The position numbers were made by a program, and so were the translations under genes. DNA of 9,156 nt from Candidatus Omnitrophota bacterium (GTDB lineage: Bacteria; Omnitrophota; Gorgyraeia; JACOVV01), in assembly GCA_023248175.1 (NCBI GenBank), contig JAHFFC010000029.1, positions 1 through 9,156 on the forward strand, read 5' to 3'. Below the pieces are notes generated by a model. The model ran no database searches. It had not been told where the DNA came from and saw only the letters and a program-made list of their open reading frames with translations. Positions within the stretch are counted from its first letter, which is position 1. Every line of letters starts with the position of its first letter. This document shows positions 1-4,551 of this stretch, in pieces.

Positions 1-523
1 TTAGACAGACTAAGGTATCTACCCCTTTTGCCAACTCTTTCCACCGAAGGGATGGTTGAAGTTTTGACGGATCTTCATGACCTGTGACGATCGCTACAGA
101 GGAACTGTAATGTCGGTGCGTCAGCGGGATACCAGCATAACACGGAGCAGCCAATACCGATGTCACCCCCGGCACCACTTCAAACGGAATTTTCTTTTTC
201 TTCAACGTCTCAACTTCTTCCGCCCCCCGACCGAAAAGATACGGATCACCCCCTTTGAACCGGACCACTTTTTTCCCCTGCTGAGCATAACGAATCATCA
301 ACCGTTCGATTTTCTGCTGAGAGATTGATACCTCGCCCCCTCTTTTACCGACGAAAACTTTTTCAGCATCATGGCGGACCCATTCCAAAAGGCGGCTGTT
401 GACCAGGGCATCGTATAAAACAACATCCGCCTGCTGGAGGCAGTGTTTCCCTTTCAGAGTAATGAGGCCGGGATCCCCCGGCCCTGCACCGACTAGATAG
501 ACTTTGCCGACGGATTTTTTCAT
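1..523 (-). CDS. cobA: uroporphyrinogen-III C-methyltransferase (SUMT), 3' end outside window
   Basis: This SAM-dependent methyltransferase converts uroporphyrinogen III to precorrin-2, the entry to siroheme, cobalamin and heme d1. I translated the open minus-strand frame by hand: 174 residues are visible and no stop occurs before the window edge. Family motifs are clear: YLVGAGPGDPGL (residues 9-20), a SAM-site loop; VLYDALV (35-41); VRFKGGDPYLFGRG (87-100), the conserved GGDP loop; VVPGVTSVLAAP (116-127); GIPLTHR (131-137); and VTGHED (146-151). Its ATG overlaps the hemC stop in an ATGA (520-523), so translation is probably coupled; I see no good Shine-Dalgarno. In related operons this gene is often fused to or followed by hemD (uroporphyrinogen-III synthase), which would lie left of the window; that part is inference. 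The product is cytoplasmic. Confidence 0.93.
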   Translation of the reverse strand, partial: MKKSVGKVYLVGAGPGDPGLITLKGKHCLQQADVVLYDALVNSRLLEWVRHDAEKVFVGKRGGEVSISQQKIERLMIRYAQQGKKVVRFKGGDPYLFGRGAEEVETLKKKKIPFEVVPGVTSVLAAPCYAGIPLTHRHYSSSVAIVTGHEDPSKLQPSLRWKELAKGVDTLVCL

Positions 524-1473
524 GGTTGTAACAACTTGTCTGCTCCCTGATGTAACAACATCTGCGCCAACCGCTCTGCCATTGCAACGGCTTCCGTTTT
601 CGGCGCCGAAAGAGTCCCTTTGATAGACTGCTTTCCGTCGGGTGAAAAAACTCCTCCCCGTAAAGTAATGACTCCCCCTTCTTGATTCATCTGAGCCACC
701 CCAGCAATGGGGACATGGCATCCTCCTCCTAGTTTCGCCAGGAAAGCCCTCTCGGTCTGAATTTCAACATAGGTTAGAGGATGGTTCACTTGAACTATCT
801 TTTCCTTTATCTCTTCATCATCACCGCGAATAACCAAAGCGATCACCCCTTGGCCAATCGCGGGAATCATCCACTCGACAGGAAAGATCTCGGTGATTTC
901 TTTTTCTAGTCCGACCCGCCGGACGCCGGCCAATGCAATCACAATTCCGTCCATCCCGCCATTGGCGTCGTTTTCTTCCTTTAACTTTTGAATCCGAGTA
1001 TCTACATTCCCTCGCAAAGGGACGATTCGGAGATCCGGTCTCTTCTGTTTTAACTGTGCCGCCCGTCGGACACTGCTCGTCCCGACCGTAGCCCCCTGTT
1101 CCAGTCCCTCAAACGGTTTCCTATCTTTTGAAATCCAGGCATCCCGCGGATCTTCTCGTTGAAGAACCGCTCCAAGCTCCAAGCCATCCACCATTTCAAC
1201 TGGAAGATCCTTTAAGCTATGTACAGCAACATCCACTTTTTTCTGCAGGAGCGCTTCATCGAGGGCCTTGGTGAAAATTCCTTTCCCTTGTTTATCAGAG
1301 AGTTCCTTAAAATCGGCATCGGGATTCAAGTCGCCAACGCTGGAGATTGTTTGAATCTGGGATTCAAACTTTGGCCATTCTTTCTTAAGAAAATCAGCGA
1401 CGATCTGCGCCTGTCGTAAAGCAAGCCTGCTTCCCCGTGTACCTATCTTGATGATCTGATTTGATGAAACCAT
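520..1473 (-). CDS. hemC: hydroxymethylbilane synthase (porphobilinogen deaminase)
   Basis: The enzyme condenses four porphobilinogen molecules into hydroxymethylbilane in the cytoplasm, the step before uroporphyrinogen III. The 317 residues match the family's usual length. Visible landmarks: IGTRGSRLAL at 10-19; the HSLKDLP motif at 85-91, whose Asp89 corresponds to the catalytic aspartate; GTSSVRRAAQ at 131-140; PLRGNVDTR at 152-160; and LGGGCHVPIAG at 248-258, whose Cys252 should carry the dipyrromethane cofactor. One oddity: the usual Glu in the GQGxxxxE motif is Val (GQGVIALVIR, 207-216). The start lies inside the 3' end of hemA (31-bp overlap) with no recognisable Shine-Dalgarno, so translation probably depends on ribosomes finishing hemA. 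No later Met precedes the conserved IGTRGS, which supports this start. Confidence 0.97.
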   Translation of the reverse strand: MVSSNQIIKIGTRGSRLALRQAQIVADFLKKEWPKFESQIQTISSVGDLNPDADFKELSDKQGKGIFTKALDEALLQKKVDVAVHSLKDLPVEMVDGLELGAVLQREDPRDAWISKDRKPFEGLEQGATVGTSSVRRAAQLKQKRPDLRIVPLRGNVDTRIQKLKEENDANGGMDGIVIALAGVRRVGLEKEITEIFPVEWMIPAIGQGVIALVIRGDDEEIKEKIVQVNHPLTYVEIQTERAFLAKLGGGCHVPIAGVAQMNQEGGVITLRGGVFSPDGKQSIKGTLSAPKTEAVAMAERLAQMLLHQGADKLLQP

Positions 1474-2474
1474 GACATGAATCGTTCTGATTTTTGTTCA
1501 ATTAAAGAGTAACACAAAACCAATTGCCCCTCCCGATAAGTGACATTTTCCTTTACGATTCCCTCAAGATCATCAATGTCGTACAGATAGACGTTGTCGA
1601 GTTCGTTCACAGCGGGATCAATATCCCGCGGCACCGCGATATCGAGCAAAAAGAGGGGACGCTGTTTTCTCTCTTTCATCAGAGGGGCGACTGTTTTCTT
1701 TGAGAGGATGAAGTGCGGTGCCGCCGTCGAGCTGATGATGATATCCACTTGATTCATAAAACGGGGGTACTCTTCAAAGTGAACCGCTTTCCCATTGAAC
1801 AGAACCGCCAGCTCCTGGGCTCGGTCGTAACTGCGATTAGAGACAACAATCGAAGAAACCCCTTCGTCCCTGAGAGTTTTTGCCGCTAGTTGGCTCATCT
1901 CCCCCGCCCCTAAAATCATCACCTTTCGATCGGCCAGCCCGCCCAAAATCTTTTTCGCCAGACTAACCGCCACCGAGCTGACCGAGACGAAACCCTTTCC
2001 GATTCCCGTCTGCTGACGGACCATTTTCGCCGTCTGGAATGATTTTTGGAACAGAGTATGCATCACTTTGCCGGTCGTCTGCGCTTTCACTGCTTCTTGG
2101 TAGGCCTGTTTTACCTGACCTAAAATTTCGCTCTCTCCCACGACCATCGAATCAACTCCAGAGGCTACCTTAAAAAGATGGATGACGCTTTCGTCATCCA
2201 GAAAAGTGTAGAGTTTTCCATTCATCTTGCCTACTCGTCCTGGAACATTGCGGCAAAGAAAGTGTTTGAGTTTTTCTTCCCCCTCTTTGGTATCTGAAAT
2301 CAATCCATAGATCTCCACACGGTTGCAGGTTGAGAGAATGACCCCCTCTTGCACCGCAGGAACTTCCGTCAACCGCTGCAATGCCGATGGGAGCTCTTTG
2401 CCGGAAAAAAAGAGTGCCTCTCTCTCCTCGATGGGAGCTGTTTTATGACTGATACCAACGGTAATAAGGTTCAT
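1443..2474 (-). CDS. hemA: glutamyl-tRNA reductase lacking the C-terminal dimerisation domain
   Basis: It reduces glutamyl-tRNA(Glu) to glutamate-1-semialdehyde with NADPH, the committed and usually regulated step of C5 tetrapyrrole synthesis. The catalytic domain has HKTAPIEERE (10-19) and STCNRVEIYG (48-57), with the nucleophilic Cys50. Next come SGVDSMVVGESEILGQVK (105-122) and a Rossmann domain with ILGAGEMS (187-194). The linker LFLLDIAVPRDIDP (274-287) precedes YLYDIDDL (296-303). The protein ends at residue 343, about 75 short of the usual ~420. The missing part is the dimerisation domain; only the start of the spinal helix (about 300-340) remains. Because hemC begins 31 bp before the stop, there is no room for that domain downstream. 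The start follows the ccsA-like stop by 9 bp without a clear Shine-Dalgarno, suggesting reinitiation. Confidence 0.95.
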   Translation of the reverse strand: MNLITVGISHKTAPIEEREALFFSGKELPSALQRLTEVPAVQEGVILSTCNRVEIYGLISDTKEGEEKLKHFLCRNVPGRVGKMNGKLYTFLDDESVIHLFKVASGVDSMVVGESEILGQVKQAYQEAVKAQTTGKVMHTLFQKSFQTAKMVRQQTGIGKGFVSVSSVAVSLAKKILGGLADRKVMILGAGEMSQLAAKTLRDEGVSSIVVSNRSYDRAQELAVLFNGKAVHFEEYPRFMNQVDIIISSTAAPHFILSKKTVAPLMKERKQRPLFLLDIAVPRDIDPAVNELDNVYLYDIDDLEGIVKENVTYREGQLVLCYSLIEQKSERFMSWFHQIRSSR

Positions 2475-2483
2475 TGTGTTTTT

Positions 2484-2939
2484 TTAACGAATCGAATGAA
2501 TTCCCTGAAAGAAAACATTGACTCCTATAAACGTAAATAAAACCATCCCGAAAGCAAGGCTTGCCAGAAGCATCACTTTCCTGCCGCGCAGAGTGTAACT
2601 AAACCGCACCCAAACAATTCCGGCATAGAACAACCAGCTGGCAAAACTCCATAGTTCCTTCGGGTCACCGATGAAAAATCGGCCAAACCTCTGTTTTGTG
2701 GCAATGATCCCAGCGATCAGTCCTACAGTAAAGAAAACAAATCCCCCCATCAATGTCTTCGTGTTGAAATTGTCGAGGGACTCCAACGACCACGGCAAAA
2801 ACCCGAGTTTGGGCAAATGCTTTGCTTTGAGCCGCCGCTCCATCCAGAGAAAAACAACCGCCGAGAAGAACGCAAGGCTGAAACCCAGATAACTCAAGCA
2901 GGACAACAGAATATGAATGATTAGAAAAATGTTAGCCAT
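2484..2939 (-). CDS. short CcsA/HemX-like membrane protein (cytochrome c assembly family)
   Basis: This is a 151-residue, almost entirely hydrophobic protein with about four membrane segments (roughly 3-33, 62-82, 97-115, 119-145). It matches only the C-terminal half of the CcsA/HemX family. That half is shown by His9 near the first helix, the GDPKELWSF segment (91-99) at the place of the WWD heme-handling loop, a conserved Arg112, and the terminal GIHS. The family usually has 250-300 residues and eight helices, so half is absent. The WWD-type tryptophans before Asp92 are replaced (FGRFFIGD), so canonical heme handling is doubtful. An SD-like GGAG lies 10 nt before the ATG (2950-2953), and the start overlaps the upstream gene by 8 bp. 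The position just before hemA fits a HemX-like role linked to HemA level, known from Bacillus HemX; this role is inference. Confidence 0.8.
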   Translation of the reverse strand: MANIFLIIHILLSCLSYLGFSLAFFSAVVFLWMERRLKAKHLPKLGFLPWSLESLDNFNTKTLMGGFVFFTVGLIAGIIATKQRFGRFFIGDPKELWSFASWLFYAGIVWVRFSYTLRGRKVMLLASLAFGMVLFTFIGVNVFFQGIHSIR

Positions 2940-3504
2940 GTAATAATTTCTCCGCTAACTGGTTTAGGATTCCTCTCCTCTTTTCGACGCTGGAGGTTGT
3001 TTTCAGCACTTTCGAGCGGACCCGCGAAATCTCTTTGAGTGATCTTTCATATTTTGGAATAAAATTTTTCTGCAAGTCCTTGCGGATCGCTTTCGCCAAA
3101 GCGGGGCTCGCTCCATTGGTGGAAATCGCCATCGTCAACTTTCCTTTTCGGACAACCGAGGGGAAAATCAGCTGGCAGAGCGCCGGTTTGTCAACGACAT
3201 TGATCCACTGGCGACACTTTTGCGTTTCTCTGGCAACCCTCTCGTTTAAAGCGTGATCATTGGTTGCCGCGATGACAAGCCACGCCCCCTTGATGTCAGC
3301 AGGACGGAAAGGACGCTGGTAACAACGGATTTCCCGCTTTTCTGCCAACTGCAAAAGCCCCTTCGATGCCTCTTTCGCAACGACCACCACCTCCGCTTCC
3401 GCTTTTAAGAGAGCGGTCACTTTGCGTGCCGCGATTTTCCCTCCCCCGATCACGACCGCTCGTTTGTTTTTCAAGCTGAGAAAAACTGGATAAGTGAAAC
3501 TCAT
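2932..3504 (-). CDS. precorrin-2 dehydrogenase / sirohydrochlorin ferrochelatase family (CysG N-terminal domain, Met8/SirC type)
   Basis: It oxidises precorrin-2 to sirohydrochlorin with NAD, and in some homologues also inserts iron to form siroheme. The 190 residues correspond to the stand-alone N-terminal half of CysG. A Rossmann fold starts with VVIGGGKIAARKV (17-29). It is followed by VIAATND (77-83), then VVDKPALCQLIFPSVV (103-118), in which Asp105 aligns with the catalytic Asp of CysG/Met8. TMAISTNGASPALAKAIR (124-141) is the conserved dimerisation/active-site stretch. The methyltransferase that feeds it is encoded separately at the left edge of the window. The start overlaps the panB stop as ATGA and has a strong AAGGAG 11 nt upstream. 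Whether it also acts as chelatase cannot be told from sequence. Confidence 0.93.
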   Translation of the reverse strand: MSFTYPVFLSLKNKRAVVIGGGKIAARKVTALLKAEAEVVVVAKEASKGLLQLAEKREIRCYQRPFRPADIKGAWLVIAATNDHALNERVARETQKCRQWINVVDKPALCQLIFPSVVRKGKLTMAISTNGASPALAKAIRKDLQKNFIPKYERSLKEISRVRSKVLKTTSSVEKRRGILNQLAEKLLHG

Positions 3505-4301
3505 GTAAAAACATGCTCCTTGGAGGGGAATTTTTTTTCTTCTACCTCTTGCCGAAAAGTCTGAATGGCTTTCACCGCCTCTTCCCGCAGGTTAGCGTAT
3601 CGCTTGACAAACCGAGGGACAAATCGATTAAAGAGTCCCAGCAGATCCTGAGTCACTAAAATCTGTCCGTCAACCTCACTTCCCGCGCCGATTCCGATCG
3701 TCGGTACTTGAAGTTTTCGCGTGATCTCCGCCGCCAACTGCTCAGGGATACATTCCAGGACGACCGAAAAGCATCCCGCTTTTTCCAAAGCCATCGCCCC
3801 TTCTAAAATCTCTTTGGCCCTTCCGGGATCCCTCCCCTGGACTTTATATCCCGCTAATTGGGAAACCGTCTGTGGCGTGAGGCCGACATGCCCCATCACA
3901 GCGATGCCGGCCGTTACCATCGCTTGAACCATTTCAACGACTCTGGAATGCCACTCAATTTTAACCGCGTCACAACCCGCCTCCCGGATGAACCGAAAAG
4001 CATTGGCCACGCTTTGCTGAGGAGTCTGGTGATAAGAACCAAACGGCATGTCCCCGATCAGGAAAGCCTCCGGCGCTCCTCTCCTGCTCGCCTTGGCGTG
4101 GTGAATCATCTCCTCCATCGTCACCGATGTCGTCGTCTCATAGCCCAGCAGAACCATCCCGACTGAATCGCCAACAAGGATAATCTCTACCCCGCTATCC
4201 CTCAACAGGGAAGCCCAGAGGGCGTCGTAGGCGGTCAAAATTACGATCGGTTCCCCTTGTTTTTTCTTCTGGATGATCTGTCCAACGGTCGGCTTTTTCA
4301 T
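3501..4301 (-). CDS. panB: 3-methyl-2-oxobutanoate hydroxymethyltransferase (ketopantoate hydroxymethyltransferase)
   Basis: The enzyme transfers a hydroxymethyl group from methylene-tetrahydrofolate to 2-oxoisovalerate, giving ketopantoate for pantothenate and CoA. The 266 residues match the family length. A TIM barrel is indicated by LTAYDALWA (22-30); LVGDSVGMVLLGYETT (42-57) with metal ligand Asp45; LIGDMPFGSY (81-90) with Asp84; VKIEWH (113-118), holding the substrate-binding Lys and the metal-site Glu; GHVGLTPQ (137-144); VLECIP (181-186) with the catalytic Glu183; and IGIGAG (202-207). The usual VKIEGG is VKIEWH here, a mild divergence next to the active site. It is the first gene of a tetrapyrrole operon although its pathway is unrelated. 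GAAGAG eight nt before the ATG is at best a weak ribosome site. The transcript leader probably carries the MITE-like element at 4346-4488. Confidence 0.97.
   Translation of the reverse strand: MKKPTVGQIIQKKKQGEPIVILTAYDALWASLLRDSGVEIILVGDSVGMVLLGYETTTSVTMEEMIHHAKASRRGAPEAFLIGDMPFGSYHQTPQQSVANAFRFIREAGCDAVKIEWHSRVVEMVQAMVTAGIAVMGHVGLTPQTVSQLAGYKVQGRDPGRAKEILEGAMALEKAGCFSVVLECIPEQLAAEITRKLQVPTIGIGAGSEVDGQILVTQDLLGLFNRFVPRFVKRYANLREEAVKAIQTFRQEVEEKKFPSKEHVFT
3516..3521 (-). promoter_or_regulatory. Shine-Dalgarno AAGGAG of the siroheme dehydrogenase gene
   Basis: AAGGAG lies inside the last panB codons, 11 nt before the ATG at 3504. It supports that start despite the ATGA overlap, and it is the strongest ribosome site in the operon. 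Other junctions have weak or no sites. Confidence 0.7.
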
Positions 4302-4335
4302 CGCTTAAGCTCTTCATAAAAGGCAAACGGCAGTA

Positions 4336-4345
4336 TCCCTCATAT
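4336..4345. repeat. left 10-bp direct repeat flanking the MITE-like element
   Basis: TCCCTCATAT occurs here and again, identically, at 4489-4498, on the two outer sides of the inverted-repeat element. This is the arrangement expected of a target-site duplication. The right copy is separated from the inverted repeat by one base (4488), so the exact ends are uncertain by a base. Confidence 0.6.
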
Positions 4346-4488
4346 AGAAGTTCCCCATCAACTTGGACACCCCCCTTTAGAAAAGGGGGGGAGGGGGGAT
4401 TTGACTCTCTAAATCCCCCTTTTTCCCCCTTTTTCAAAGGGGGAGTTTTAAGGTTATCAATATCATCAGGCAACTTGGGGAACTTCTG
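4346..4488. mobile_element. MITE-like non-autonomous element with 11-bp terminal inverted repeats
   Basis: The element begins with AGAAGTTCCCC (4346-4356) and ends with its perfect reverse complement GGGGAACTTCT (4477-4487). It is flanked by the 10-bp direct repeat TCCCTCATAT (4336-4345 and 4489-4498). CAACTTGG also occurs near both ends in direct orientation (4359-4366, 4471-4478). The interior holds three GC-rich hairpins and no plausible gene. Size, inverted ends, flanking duplication and lack of coding capacity fit a miniature inverted-repeat element mobilised by a transposase in trans. No transposase gene is in the window. It lies between the promoter at 4497-4526 and panB, so it should be transcribed as part of the leader. 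Confidence 0.65.
4370..4443. repeat. triple GC-rich hairpin repeat inside the element
   Basis: Three adjacent stem-loops can be drawn. Stem 4370-4378 pairs with 4382-4390 (C6T3 with A3G6, 3-nt loop). Stem 4394-4402 pairs with 4411-4419 (G5ATTT with AAATC5, 8-nt loop). Stem 4425-4432 pairs with 4436-4443 (C5T3 with A3G5, 3-nt loop). This is the widespread palindromic repeat whose false translation reads PSPPFLKGG and PPLKKGEKGG, often seen in many copies in former-deltaproteobacterial and Nitrospirota-like genomes. In RNA from the minus strand the same stems form. None is followed by a convincing U-run on the transcribed strand, so I do not call a terminator. Confidence 0.8.
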
Positions 4489-4498
4489 TCCCTCATAT
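4489..4498. repeat. right 10-bp direct repeat, overlapping the -10 box
   Basis: This is the second copy of TCCCTCATAT, identical to 4336-4345. Its last two bases are also the last two bases of the minus-strand TATAAT box (4497-4502), so the proposed insertion happened right at the expected transcription start. Confidence 0.6.
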
Positions 4499-4526
4499 TA
4501 TAAGATAACTGGCATTTATGCCACAA
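4497..4526 (-). promoter_or_regulatory. predicted sigma70-type promoter of the panB-hem operon
   Basis: Read on the minus strand, TTGTGG (4521-4526, three of six consensus positions) is followed after 18 bp by a perfect TATAAT (4497-4502). Transcription would start near 4490 and run toward panB, whose ATG is at 4301. The leader would be about 190 nt and contain the MITE-like element. The promoter starts 25 bp after the stop codon of the upstream glycosyltransferase gene; I see no terminator in between, so read-through from the upstream genes is also possible. Confidence 0.5.
4510..4523. promoter_or_regulatory. 14-bp dyad in the promoter spacer (candidate operator)
   Basis: TGGCATTTATGCCA has perfect 6-bp arms around a 2-bp centre and sits between the -35 and -10 boxes. 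A dimeric repressor bound here would block RNA polymerase. No regulator gene is in the window, and a short dyad can arise by chance. Confidence 0.35.
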
Positions 4527-4551
4527 CCAAAACTTAGGATGCACCCTATTT

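Noticed and set aside
3296..3514. Alternative minus-strand frame starting just after the AAGGAG site
   Set aside because: It overlaps the conserved siroheme dehydrogenase gene in another frame and shows no family motifs; the AAGGAG site also serves the real start.
4370..4443. Rho-independent terminator or attenuator
   Set aside because: The stems are strong, but on the transcribed minus strand they are followed by A- or G-rich sequence, not a U-run. No leader peptide or antiterminator pairing is evident.
4195..4473. Open frame of 92 codons across the panB start and the repeat
   Set aside because: Its first half is the translated hairpin repeat (PPLKKGEKGG, PSPPFLKGG) and its second half is an alternative frame of panB. 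It is a repeat artefact, not a gene.
4336..4498. CRISPR repeat unit
   Set aside because: There are only inverted arms and one pair of short direct repeats, with no regular repeat-spacer pattern and no cas genes.
4510..4523. Sigma54 promoter suggested by TGGCA
   Set aside because: The spacing between the GG and GC elements is 7 bp, not the 10 bp required; the TATAAT box nearby explains the region better.
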